8,655 nucleotides of DNA from NCBI GenBank assembly GCA_014380605.1, contig JACMJO010000187.1, positions 1-8,655 on the forward strand, written 5' to 3'. Below the pieces are notes generated by a model. The model saw only the letters and a list, made by a program, of their open reading frames with translations. It ran no database searches and was not told where the DNA came from. Of this stretch, positions 1-6,857 are shown piece by piece (position 1 is the first letter of the stretch; each line of letters starts with the position of its first letter). This stretch comes from Fimbriimonadaceae bacterium. Its GTDB lineage: Bacteria > Armatimonadota > Fimbriimonadia > Fimbriimonadales > Fimbriimonadaceae. The position numbers were made by a program, and so were the translations under genes.

Positions 1-296
1 ATTTCTCCGGCCGGAGGTGCGCCCGGGGCTCCTTGTTGTGGGGCCGGTTGGAAGGGGCCACCACCGGTGAGCTTCTCATCTTCCTTCATCCGCTCTCCGG
101 CATCCAAGCTCTTCTTCAGACTATTCCCTTGATGAGGAGTCATGAATGGAGTCATTGTCGCGGCATTGATCTTTCGATCCAGCTTTTGACGCTCTTTGCT
201 TTGCGCACCTGGGGAACTCCCCGTTTGGGCAAAAGCCGGGAAAGCGCCAACGACTAGCGCAATGGCAGCAACAGATAAAGTCCAACTGATCTTCAT
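1..296 (-). CDS. Small exported protein, C-terminus cut by window edge
   Basis: The reading frame runs leftward from an ATG at 296-294 and is still open at base 1, giving 98 codons. The N-terminus is a clear Sec signal peptide: MKIS, a hydrophobic core of about 15 residues rich in A, V and L, then a FPAFAQ cleavage region (likely AFA|Q at residue 23/24). The mature part starts polar and charged, with a QSKERQKLDRK stretch, and becomes rich in Pro, Gln, Gly and Ala near the edge. An AGGTGA Shine-Dalgarno lies 7 nt before the ATG, which fixes the start; the other nearby ATG (301-299) hits a stop after two codons. I do not recognise the family. It is probably periplasmic or secreted and transcribed separately from the glycosyltransferase upstream, 105 bp away on the same strand. 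Existence of the gene is well supported; function is unknown. Confidence 0.75.
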   Translation of the reverse strand, partial: MKISWTLSVAAIALVVGAFPAFAQTGSSPGAQSKERQKLDRKINAATMTPFMTPHQGNSLKKSLDAGERMKEDEKLTGGGPFQPAPQQGAPGAPPAGE

Positions 297-303
297 GGCA
301 TGG

Positions 304-309
304 TCACCT
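304..309 (-). promoter_or_regulatory. Ribosome binding site AGGTGA of the left-edge exported protein
   Basis: Read on the minus strand, AGGTGA sits 7 nt before the ATG at 296. It decides the start and agrees with the signal peptide beginning there. Confidence 0.6.
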
Positions 310-401
310 ACTTATTCCATTCCATATTGTCGGGATTTCTTGCGCTCCTTTGTGGATTTTCTACATAGGACAAACACCGGAGGCGCACAGTAACGTCGCA
401 C

Positions 402-1520
402 CTACGGAGCCAGGAGCAATGCCAGATTCTGCCGCGCGACGGCATTGTGCGGGTCGAACCTCAAGAGCCTTTCATAGTTGCGCGCAGCGATTTCCTTCTT
501 GCCAAGCTGGTGCGCGACCAAGGCGAGGTTTTGCCAAAGGGCTTCCTGGAGCATTGATGGGTGGTTGAACCCACTGCGGGCATATTGGCCAGAGGTTGAC
601 ATGTACTCCAAGTCGAGCAAAGCGTCTAGAGCAGAACGAAGGTCATTGCGCCGGATGAACGTCTTTGCCGCCGCATAAGTGACCGCCGGATCGTTCGAGC
701 ACCAACCTCGCGCCAAACGTAGAATCTCCGTCGTCCTTTGATCGCCGAGTTTCGTATCTGGCATACGGTCGAGAACCAGGGTCAACGGGCCGGTTACCAT
801 CCCTGTCGGAGGTTCGTCCAAGCCCTTCATTGCAATCAGTTCATCGATCAGGACCGCATTCTCAATCTCAGCCTGGGGGTCGTCGAGCAGGTAGAGGATT
901 CTCACCCGCTCAGACTGGTAATACTTGTTTCCAGGCCTGATCGACAGCTCTCGCTCGACCAACTCCAGGTTCCGGCGATGCTTCGCGGGCATCGCCTCCT
1001 CTGTATAGCCGTCGTGCCCCAACCGAATCTGGGAGTCCAGAAAGTTTCTCCCCCCTGATGCCTTTTCGAGGGTGGATCGAGTGAACTGCTCGTGGACGAG
1101 GCCGACCATTCGCATTGCCGGGTCTGTGCGCCAAAGCCGCAGGGCGAGCGTCTCTGCAAACCGCCCGTCGGCAACATAGTCCTCTCTAATGATCGAAGCG
1201 GCAAACACATCTTGTCGTTTGAGGACCTCTCGAAACACGGGCTTGGAACTTGGCAACACCCACTCGTCCGAGTCAAGTCGGAAGGTCCACTCGTGCTCCA
1301 CGAGGTCATAGGACCAATTTAGGGCCAGGGCAAAGTCGTTCGGCCACTCGCGCTCGACTACCTTCGCTCCAAGGCCCGCAGCGATGTCTTGAGTTCCATC
1401 GGTCGACCCCGTATCCACAATCACCATGGCATCCACAATGTCTGCCACCGACTTTAGGCATCGCTCAATGCGCCCCGCGTCGTTGCGGACGATCATCGCC
1501 AGAGCGACTCCCGGTTTCAA
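402..1520 (-). CDS. Family 2 glycosyltransferase with C-terminal TPR segment
   Basis: The 372-residue protein opens with a GT-A (GT2) fold. VALAMIVRND is the first strand (residues 5-14), followed by GRIERCLKSV, then the nucleotide-sugar strand VIVDTGSTDGT (33-43) with D36 and D41. LDSDEW (82-87) supplies the DxD-type metal site. This layout resembles the LPS beta-1,4-glucosyltransferase-like branch of GT2 (WaaE/SunS-like), whose usual NE motif is here RND. A helical C-terminal half ends in a TPR-like unit (about 325-372: ALWQNLALVAHQLGK, then ARNYERLLRFDP). The expected role is transfer of a sugar from a nucleotide donor to a glycan or protein acceptor on the cytoplasmic side; donor and acceptor cannot be read from sequence. 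It starts with TTG directly after the AraC stop codon, and GGAGGAG lies 6 nt upstream inside the araC-like gene, so the two are probably co-translated. No membrane segment is evident. Confidence 0.85.
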   Translation of the reverse strand: MKPGVALAMIVRNDAGRIERCLKSVADIVDAMVIVDTGSTDGTQDIAAGLGAKVVEREWPNDFALALNWSYDLVEHEWTFRLDSDEWVLPSSKPVFREVLKRQDVFAASIIREDYVADGRFAETLALRLWRTDPAMRMVGLVHEQFTRSTLEKASGGRNFLDSQIRLGHDGYTEEAMPAKHRRNLELVERELSIRPGNKYYQSERVRILYLLDDPQAEIENAVLIDELIAMKGLDEPPTGMVTGPLTLVLDRMPDTKLGDQRTTEILRLARGWCSNDPAVTYAAAKTFIRRNDLRSALDALLDLEYMSTSGQYARSGFNHPSMLQEALWQNLALVAHQLGKKEIAARNYERLLRFDPHNAVARQNLALLLAP

Positions 1521-2405
1521 CTAAAGCTCCTCCCAATCTTGCGTGTCGGTGCGCTTCTCGAATCCTGTACCGAGGGCTTCATCTGGGTCTGCCAGTCGAA
1601 GCTCTCTAGGTGTCTTGGTCAGTTCGCGCTTGACGAGCTTGTTGAACTGTTGAAGATTGCCAACCCCAACCTCATTCGCAATCGCCTTGATCGACATGGT
1701 CGTGTGGACTAGCAGGTGCCTTGCCCTCAGAGCGCGCTGCTGGCGGACATAGGCTTGAATCGTCATATCGTGCTCGGTCTTGAACAGGCGGATAAGGTGG
1801 TTGTGGGAGATGCCCGCTTCTTCGGCAAGGTCGGCAACTGCGAACGGCTCGGCTAACTTGATTCGAATCAAATTCTCAGCCCGCTCCAAGGCCGGGTGGG
1901 TTCGTCGGAATACTTCCAGAGGCTCGGACGGCCTTGCGATGCGCCACAGAACGTCGTAGACCCGAGCATTCAATCGCTCTTGCTCTTTGCTCAGCCAGTG
2001 GGTCGCCTCCAGCAAGTCGATGTAGGCTCGCTCGAACCTCTCGCCCATCGGCTGAATGATGGGAATACGTTGCTTCAAGTAATCGCCATGAGGCGCGAAA
2101 TGGACGGAAACTTCTACCGCTGGCCAAGTGGGCCAGATGTGCTCGAAGACCGTATTGGGCGGAATGAGACTGACATGGCCGGGCTCGATTCGATAATGCC
2201 GCCCGCCAACGGCCAATTCGCCTTTGTATCGGTACAAGTGAATGCACCAGAGGCCGTTCAGGCGGTAAGAGTGCGACGTTTCACTATGCCTACCTACCCC
2301 GATCGCAAATACCATCGGAGGCAGGCCCATTGGAAGGGACGAAACCAATGCCATGGGGTGAATATAGACCATCAATGGCTGCGCCGTAACATCTGGCGGG
2401 ACCAA
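1521..2405 (-). CDS. AraC-family transcriptional regulator with N-terminal cupin-like sensor domain
   Basis: The protein has up to 294 residues. An N-terminal beta-rich, cupin-like AraC ligand-binding domain covers about 35-110 (LYRYKGELAVGGRHYRIEPG, then LIPPNTVFEHIWP). The C-terminal DNA-binding domain has two helix-turn-helix units. The first, about 187-211, contains FAVADLAEEAGISHNHLIRLFK. The second, about 237-261, contains SIKAIANEVGVGNLQQFNKLVKR and is followed by KTPRELR (264-270), the family's TPxxyR signature. The second unit departs from consensus: GV for GF, and LTKTP for the usual GxTP. It probably senses a small ligand, perhaps a sugar, and acts at local promoters; this is inferred from family and context. 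The longest frame uses TTG at 2405 with no Shine-Dalgarno; ATGs at 2372 and 2354 are plausible alternatives, also without one, so the start is unresolved. It lies 33 bp behind the lipoprotein gene and abuts the glycosyltransferase. Confidence 0.88.
   Translation of the reverse strand: MVPPDVTAQPLMVYIHPMALVSSLPMGLPPMVFAIGVGRHSETSHSYRLNGLWCIHLYRYKGELAVGGRHYRIEPGHVSLIPPNTVFEHIWPTWPAVEVSVHFAPHGDYLKQRIPIIQPMGERFERAYIDLLEATHWLSKEQERLNARVYDVLWRIARPSEPLEVFRRTHPALERAENLIRIKLAEPFAVADLAEEAGISHNHLIRLFKTEHDMTIQAYVRQQRALRARHLLVHTTMSIKAIANEVGVGNLQQFNKLVKRELTKTPRELRLADPDEALGTGFEKRTDTQDWEEL
1527..1533 (-). promoter_or_regulatory. Strong ribosome binding site GGAGGAG for the TTG-start glycosyltransferase
   Basis: GGAGGAG encodes the last residues of the AraC-like regulator and sits 6 nt before the TTG at 1520. 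It is the best Shine-Dalgarno in the window. It supports the TTG start, which immediately follows the regulator's TAG stop (1523-1521). Confidence 0.7.
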
Positions 2406-2438
2406 GTAGATGATTAATCGAATCGCCCACTGTAAGCC

Positions 2439-3005
2439 TTATGATTCTGGAATTCGCTTGAAATAGTTCATCATCGACCCGAATAGGGAGCCGCTTGCGT
2501 CGCCTGCGGAATACAGCGTCCCGTCGGCCCCAACTCGAATGCTTGTCATGCCCTCGGCTCGTTCAAGCGCGAGCGAGTTCCGATGGGCCGCAAGAAATTC
2601 GTCCCGCTGGGCGGGGTTCATGCTCCACCCGCTGACTCCCAAGTTTTTGGATTCGATCTTGGCTACCTGTTCGGGCTTCATGCTCCCGACGGCAGTGATC
2701 CTGAGTCGGAGCGACGTTTGCTCCAAACTCCAAGTTCCTTTCACGGGCACTTCGCCGACCGCCATGGTGAACGTCTTGTCGGGAAGGCATTCCAAAGTCG
2801 TTTCTCCGCCCTCTAACGTTTCAAGGACTTCCAGCAACTCTTTGAGCTCGGCCGAATTCCCGGTGTTGAATTCGGTCTCCATCTTGTACTTGCCAACGAT
2901 CTTCTGTTCAGGCGCGGTTAGCTTCGCCATTTGGGATTGGTCATAGCCGCCCTTACGGCATCCAATCGACACGAGGACAAGCAAGACAACAAGGACGAAT
3001 CTCAT
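2439..3005 (-). CDS. Small lipoprotein, lipocalin-like strand pattern, function unknown
   Basis: The 188-residue precursor has a short signal peptide (MRFV followed by a run of V and L) ending in VSIGC, with Cys16 as the lipidation site. The -3 residue is Ser rather than the common Leu, but this is still an allowed lipobox. The mature protein is about 173 residues. Its central part reads like a lipocalin-type small barrel: KIVGKYKMETEF, later LECLPDKTFTMAVGE, then VKGTWSLEQTSLRLRI. This is the Gly-x-Trp pattern of many uncharacterised export proteins that test a 'grow / threshold / cost' beta fold. The end has a short DGTLYSAGD strand. The ATG overlaps the stop of the upstream SIS gene by 4 bp (ATGA, 3005-3002), so translation is probably coupled; no good Shine-Dalgarno is visible. 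It likely sits on the periplasmic face of a membrane. Exported lipoprotein status is fairly sure; the fold is a tentative reading from motif pattern only. Confidence 0.8.
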   Translation of the reverse strand: MRFVLVVLLVLVSIGCRKGGYDQSQMAKLTAPEQKIVGKYKMETEFNTGNSAELKELLEVLETLEGGETTLECLPDKTFTMAVGEVPVKGTWSLEQTSLRLRITAVGSMKPEQVAKIESKNLGVSGWSMNPAQRDEFLAAHRNSLALERAEGMTSIRVGADGTLYSAGDASGSLFGSMMNYFKRIPES

Positions 3006-3961
3006 AGCGTTTCAGTGACCTTTTGAATATGCTCGGGCTTATCTGGGTTCAAGCCGTGGGCACGTGCCGCAGATAAGGCAAGCCATTGGCCGAAGATCAC
3101 GTCCCACAAAGGCCTTAGATGTTCCGGCGCGGGCGATGTGGGAGCCTGAAGGATTCTACAGCCCTGGGCGGCAAGGCCCTCTGCCGGTTCCCCGTAGACG
3201 ATCGCCGCGCTTCCGTACGCCGCAAGGGCCTTGGGGCCATGCTCGAAATCGGCGGTCGAATATGCCTTGCAGGGAATCAATGCGCACTCCATGAGTTTCA
3301 GAGCGCTTTCAAGCGCCGTGCAAAAAGAGTATCCGCGAGCCAATGCAAAAGTAGGCGCGGAACGCAACAGCGGCCCACTAAAGTCTCTGGCAGCTTGGCA
3401 AGTCCGATCAAGCCAATCGTCATCGGGAAGATCGTTTCTTGGGTCAGGTAAGGGGGCGCCTAGGGCCCGGACGGTTTGGTAGAGGGCAAGTAGGGAAGCC
3501 GTGTAGGTTTTTGTAGCCGCCACGGAGTTTTCTGGACCGCAATTCAGCAGGATCGAATTCGTCGCCTCAGTTGTAAGTCGCGATCCGGGCGTATTGGTGA
3601 TGGCAAGAGTCGCGTGCCCTTCCTCGCGCATCATGCTAAGTACCTCTGATACATCAGGCGCCGATCCGCTCTGGGAGATGCCAATGGCAAGGGCATTCTT
3701 GTATCGAACCCTTGTTCCATATCGTGTAAGCACGCTCGGCGCGGCGAGGGAAACGGGGATGCCTAGATGGATTTCGATTAAGTAGCGGGCGTATTGGGCC
3801 GCATGGTCGCTGCTTCCGCGTGCCGCAAGCAAGATTATGTCGAAGTGCCGGTCTTCGAACGCCTCTTCTGCGAGATTGAAATAGCGATCTGCCGAGTTGT
3901 GCAGAGCTTCCGGCTGTTCACGAATCTCCTGTTCCATCCACTCGCCAAGCATTGGCAGCAT
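3002..3961 (-). CDS. SIS-domain amino-sugar-phosphate deaminase/isomerase (NagB-II / GlmS C-domain type)
   Basis: The 319-residue protein has two SIS domains and matches the isomerase half of GlmS without the glutamine amidotransferase domain. Landmarks, numbered from the ATG at 3961, are ARGSS (47-51), ISQSGSAPD (95-103, sugar-phosphate loop), ENSVAATKTYTASL (144-157), and LKLMECALIPCKAYS with Glu225. FEHGP follows with His241, equivalent to the GlmS ring-opening His, and IQKVTETL at the C-terminus has Lys314, matching the GlmS C-terminal Lys. Length and EQPEAL near the start fit NagB-II glucosamine-6-phosphate deaminases, which convert GlcN6P to fructose-6-phosphate and ammonia in the cytoplasm. 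Related deglycases such as FrlB or AgaS cannot be excluded. An ATG at 3976 would add five residues, but GGAG lies 7 nt before 3961, so the shorter form is preferred. First gene of the minus-strand cluster. Confidence 0.87.
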   Translation of the reverse strand: MLPMLGEWMEQEIREQPEALHNSADRYFNLAEEAFEDRHFDIILLAARGSSDHAAQYARYLIEIHLGIPVSLAAPSVLTRYGTRVRYKNALAIGISQSGSAPDVSEVLSMMREEGHATLAITNTPGSRLTTEATNSILLNCGPENSVAATKTYTASLLALYQTVRALGAPLPDPRNDLPDDDWLDRTCQAARDFSGPLLRSAPTFALARGYSFCTALESALKLMECALIPCKAYSTADFEHGPKALAAYGSAAIVYGEPAEGLAAQGCRILQAPTSPAPEHLRPLWDVIFGQWLALSAARAHGLNPDKPEHIQKVTETL

Positions 3962-3968
3962 TTTACTG

Positions 3969-3972
3969 CTCC
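3969..3972 (-). promoter_or_regulatory. Ribosome binding site GGAG deciding the SIS gene start
   Basis: GGAG on the minus strand sits 7 nt before the ATG at 3961. The alternative ATG at 3976 has only a GGGAG 15 nt upstream, which is too far for normal use. Confidence 0.5.
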
Positions 3973-3995
3973 GCATCTCATCACGTCATATCTCC

Positions 3996-4006
3996 CAAAG
4001 TAAACT
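3996..4006. promoter_or_regulatory. Putative divergent promoter with overlapping -10 elements
   Basis: The spacer between the divergent SIS and kinase genes is only about 54 bp. On the plus strand TAAACT (4001-4006) fits a TAnnnT -10 element, 9 nt before the kinase ATG. On the minus strand TACTTT (4002-3997) fits the same pattern, about 35 nt before the SIS ATG at 3961. The two overlap by two bases. I find no convincing -35 box for either, so this is a suggestion from spacing and short motifs only. Confidence 0.3.
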
Positions 4007-4015
4007 CCGCCTCCC

Positions 4016-5737
4016 ATGCCCCAAATTCGCAACCTGCCCGAACTCCTAGCAGTTGTCGCGGCAGAGCGCGAGACCTCAACGGCGTTAAAAGTGATAGCCC
4101 AAGCTGCTCTTGACTTGACCTTCAGCCGGCATGCGATGTTGGCAATCCTGGATGAGGAGAACGGAGCGCTTCAGGTTCGGTATGGCGCTGGCGAAGAGTT
4201 TCAGTCTAAGGCCCTGGACCGAATCCTGAACGTCGACAGCACGGAGGGTGAAGGCATCATCGCCTATGTTGCGGCAACGGGAGAATCCATTCGAACCGGA
4301 AATGTTGAGACCGAGCCGAGATATCGCCAGTTGTTCTCAAACACCGTTAGCGAGATCGCGATGCCGGTTCGCGACCCAGATCGACGAATCCGAGCCGTTC
4401 TCAACGTTGAATCGGATCGAATCGACGCATTTGGAGAACGCGAAAAGAACATCTGCGAAGCCATCGTCAGCATCATCTCGATGGTCCTTGAGCGCGAGGA
4501 CATTAAGGACCGGGAGGAGGCCTTGGTTGAAATCGGCCAAGCCTTGGACAACTCTCTTACCGAAGAAGCGCTCATCGACCGATTGATCCACGTCGCCCAG
4601 GATGTCCTGAGATTTCAAGCGTGCTCGGTCTTCCTGCACGACCAGAAAACTGACACCTTCGTGCTGAGGGGATCATCCGGTTCCCTGAAGAAACAGGTTG
4701 GATCCTTCAGCTATGCAAGGGGCGAAGGGTTTACAGGATGGGTCTGCGACACGGGCCAACCGATCCTCCTTCATGAGCCTCAGCAAGATCCAAGGTGGCG
4801 AGGAAAGTACGTGGAGTTTCCGAGTGAGCAGATCGCAAGCTTCTTGGCCGTGCCGATCGTCTTCCGAAATCGGAGCATTGGTGCGATAAGGGTGCTACGA
4901 AGGAAAGGCGACAACCCCTTCCTAGACAATCGCTTTACGGTGACCGACCAAAGCGTCCTCATGGCGATTGCCGAGCAAGTGGCAAGCGGGCTGGAAAACC
5001 TCCGCAACATGGAGCGCATTGTTCGATCCGAGCGGATGATTGCCTGGGGCGAGCTGAGCGCCAAGAGCAGCCACATGATCGGCAATAGGGTGTTTGCCCT
5101 GAAAGGCGATATCAATGAGCTACAGCACCTCCTAGCTTCGCGCGAGCCCGAGATCAGCGAAATTCGCGATCTCCAAAAGAGCCTTGCCACCAATGTGACG
5201 AGAATCGAGGAGATCCTCCAGGATTTCCGCGACTTTGTAACCGCCACTCAAGTAGCTCGCGAGCCTACCGATCTCAACCAGATGATTCGCGAGACGGTCG
5301 ATGAGGTCTTTCCTCGAATGTCGGCGGTGAAACTCAACCTGAATCTTGATGAGGCTTTACCGCCCGTATTGATCGATTCAAAGAAGCTGCGACGTGCGAT
5401 CAGCGAACTCATCGAGAACTCTTTCAACTACATCGACGAAGGCGTGATGGCGATCTCGACTAGGGTGGTAGATAAGAATGAGCATAGCGAGACCAGGGTC
5501 AGCCATATTCCAAAGTTTGCCGAGATCGTGATTGAGGATTCGGGTCCGGGAGTGGAGGCCGATGCGAAGTCGACGATCTTTCAGCCTTTCTTCAGCAACC
5601 GTGTCAAAGGCATGGGATTGGGGCTTTCAATCGTGAAGGGGATCGTTGATTCCCATGGCGGAGAGGTGTTCGAATCGGGACGTGTGGGCCTAGGCGCAAG
5701 GTTTGTGATCCTGCTGCCCCTAGAAGATCGTCCATAA
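4016..5737 (+). CDS. Soluble GAF-GAF sensor histidine kinase
   Basis: The 573-residue protein has no signal peptide or membrane segment, so it should be cytoplasmic. Two GAF domains come first: about 10-155 (with LAILDEENGALQVRYGAGEE and AMPVRDPDRRIRAVLNVES) and about 168-330 (SVFLHDQKTDTFVLRG, then FLAVPIVFRNRSIGAIRVL). A helical dimerisation region follows with the H-box GELSAKSSHMIGN, phospho-acceptor His353. Then comes an ATPase domain with N-box ELIENS (Asn468), G1 box DSGPG (Asp508), F-box FQPFFS and G2 box GMGLGLS (532-538). It should autophosphorylate and pass phosphate to a response regulator, but none is encoded nearby, so it is an orphan kinase. The residue after His353 is Met rather than the usual Glu/Asp. 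No chromophore Cys motif typical of phytochromes is evident, so the GAF ligands are unknown. There is no Shine-Dalgarno before the ATG; translation may be leaderless. Confidence 0.9.
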   Translation: MPQIRNLPELLAVVAAERETSTALKVIAQAALDLTFSRHAMLAILDEENGALQVRYGAGEEFQSKALDRILNVDSTEGEGIIAYVAATGESIRTGNVETEPRYRQLFSNTVSEIAMPVRDPDRRIRAVLNVESDRIDAFGEREKNICEAIVSIISMVLEREDIKDREEALVEIGQALDNSLTEEALIDRLIHVAQDVLRFQACSVFLHDQKTDTFVLRGSSGSLKKQVGSFSYARGEGFTGWVCDTGQPILLHEPQQDPRWRGKYVEFPSEQIASFLAVPIVFRNRSIGAIRVLRRKGDNPFLDNRFTVTDQSVLMAIAEQVASGLENLRNMERIVRSERMIAWGELSAKSSHMIGNRVFALKGDINELQHLLASREPEISEIRDLQKSLATNVTRIEEILQDFRDFVTATQVAREPTDLNQMIRETVDEVFPRMSAVKLNLNLDEALPPVLIDSKKLRRAISELIENSFNYIDEGVMAISTRVVDKNEHSETRVSHIPKFAEIVIEDSGPGVEADAKSTIFQPFFSNRVKGMGLGLSIVKGIVDSHGGEVFESGRVGLGARFVILLPLEDRP

Positions 5738-5744
5738 TTCAACG

Positions 5745-5767
5745 GGCTCCGGCAAAGGCGCCGGCTC
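5745..5767 (+). repeat. Short GC-rich direct repeat / small hairpin between kinase and exported-protein genes
   Basis: GGCTCCGGC (5745-5753) and GGCGCCGGC (5757-5765) are near-identical 9-mers separated by AAA. The same bases can fold as a 5 bp stem, CCGGC/GCCGG, with a 6 nt loop. No T-run follows, so it is not a convincing terminator. It lies 10 nt before the ATG of the next gene, where a ribosome binding site would normally be. Confidence 0.3.
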
Positions 5768-5777
5768 GTACCAAGCT

Positions 5778-6857
5778 ATGAGGACTGCACTACTTTTTTC
5801 ATTCTTCTCGATCGTCTCCTTTTCTGCGACCGCAAATGCCCAGGATCAGACCCTTCTGGAGATGCCCGATCTTGGCTTGGCGATGAGCCATCCCAAGAAC
5901 TGGCAGGTCACTCCCGTAAAGAAGAGCCCTGACATGAAGGTTCTGATACCTATCGAGGGATCTTCCCAACGAGCAACTTTAGAGCTGTACAACGTTTCGT
6001 TCAGCTCTGAGAAAGACGTTTGGCAGCTGGGCCAAAAGGCGATCAACGAGCGCATGAGGCGAGAACTGATGCGGCAATGGGAAGAAGAGCTCTTGGGCGT
6101 TCCCATGCTCCTTACCAAGGTCAGTTTCAGCGATAAAGAAGGGCAGCAGATTCTGATGACCGGCCTAGTCTATAGCCGAACCGCCAAGAAGCTCATGTTC
6201 CGATTGAGCGCGGCTCCGGATGATTTCGATAAGGCGGAGTTCGCATGGCGACAGACCATGAACACCTTTCGAACTGGTCGTGCGTGGCTTCCTGAAGATC
6301 CGACAAAAAAACCAGATCCCAAGGACCCTCAGCGAACCCAGCTTCCGACGCCGGTTGTGACCAACCCCAACTCGCTAGACGGTCAGAACAAGACGACTAA
6401 GCCCCCTGTTTCCATTGAGGCGACGATCTCGGGCCGAAAGGTCGAAATCCGCATTCCTGGCGAGTGGGCAGGCAAAGTCGGCGAGGATGGCGCAATCTTG
6501 CTGACCAATCCCGACGTGGGCTCCCAGGTTCGATTGACTCTGGCATCCGCTTTGGACTCCGATCCGCCTCAACGAGCGTTGTTGGCGGCATCGAGCAAGA
6601 CCCTTGGCGATTTTCAAAAGGTTAATAAGCGCGATGAATCCGTACCGGAAAAGAACCGGGCCGGTGCATCGGCGGCGGCGGTTTGGCGATCTGGCACAAC
6701 CGCTCAAGGGGACCTCTTTTCTTGCGATGGGGTCTGCTTCAACGGAGATTTCTACTTCGTGGTGAGCTACCGATCCACGAACGCCTCCAAGATCGGCGGT
6801 GAGCGCAAAGCCATCGAGAACCTGTTGCAGAATTCAACAATCCAAATCCTGCCGTGA
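5778..6857 (+). CDS. Exported protein with two PsbP/Mog1-like domains
   Basis: The 359-residue precursor has a signal peptide (MRTALLFSFFSIV core, cleavage after ATANA at residue 21). The mature protein appears to be a duplication. Unit 1 (about 30-166) has HPKNWQV near its start, then a basic/hydrophobic strand series ending RQTMNTFRTG. Unit 2 (about 213-359) has IPGEWAGKVGEDGAILLTNP near its start and ends RKAIENLLQNSTIQI. Both follow the pattern of short strands, Trp, 'll.P', strand, long helix, strands and final helix seen in PsbP/Mog1/DUF1795-type folds. A Pro/Lys/Asn-rich linker (168-212) joins them. Cys316 and Cys320 (SCDGVC) could form a disulfide. Function is unknown. It lies 40 bp behind the kinase gene and overlaps tsaB by 4 bp, so it is probably cotranscribed with tsaB and murB. 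No Shine-Dalgarno precedes the ATG. Export and gene reality are well supported; the fold is a pattern-based inference. Confidence 0.82.
   Translation: MRTALLFSFFSIVSFSATANAQDQTLLEMPDLGLAMSHPKNWQVTPVKKSPDMKVLIPIEGSSQRATLELYNVSFSSEKDVWQLGQKAINERMRRELMRQWEEELLGVPMLLTKVSFSDKEGQQILMTGLVYSRTAKKLMFRLSAAPDDFDKAEFAWRQTMNTFRTGRAWLPEDPTKKPDPKDPQRTQLPTPVVTNPNSLDGQNKTTKPPVSIEATISGRKVEIRIPGEWAGKVGEDGAILLTNPDVGSQVRLTLASALDSDPPQRALLAASSKTLGDFQKVNKRDESVPEKNRAGASAAAVWRSGTTAQGDLFSCDGVCFNGDFYFVVSYRSTNASKIGGERKAIENLLQNSTIQILP

Noticed and set aside
33..257. 74-codon plus-strand open frame at the left edge
   Set aside because: The opposite strand encodes a signal peptide behind a proper Shine-Dalgarno; the plus frame is its shadow.
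314..325. Tandem ATTCC repeat (ATTCCATTCCAT) upstream of the left-edge gene
   Set aside because: Only two copies of five bases; too short to distinguish from chance.
902..1309. 135-codon open frame on the minus strand overlapping the glycosyltransferase
   Set aside because: It lies in another frame of the same strand inside a clear GT2 gene, with low-complexity Ser/Arg-rich translation.
1896..2417. 173-codon open frame on the plus strand opposite the AraC-like gene
   Set aside because: It is antisense to a well-supported gene, its translation shows no recognisable domain, and it has no clear start signal; a frame shadow.
4780..5247. 155-codon open frame antisense to the histidine kinase
   Set aside because: It mirrors the kinase coding strand, is rich in Ser/Arg/Leu as expected for a shadow, and shows no domain.
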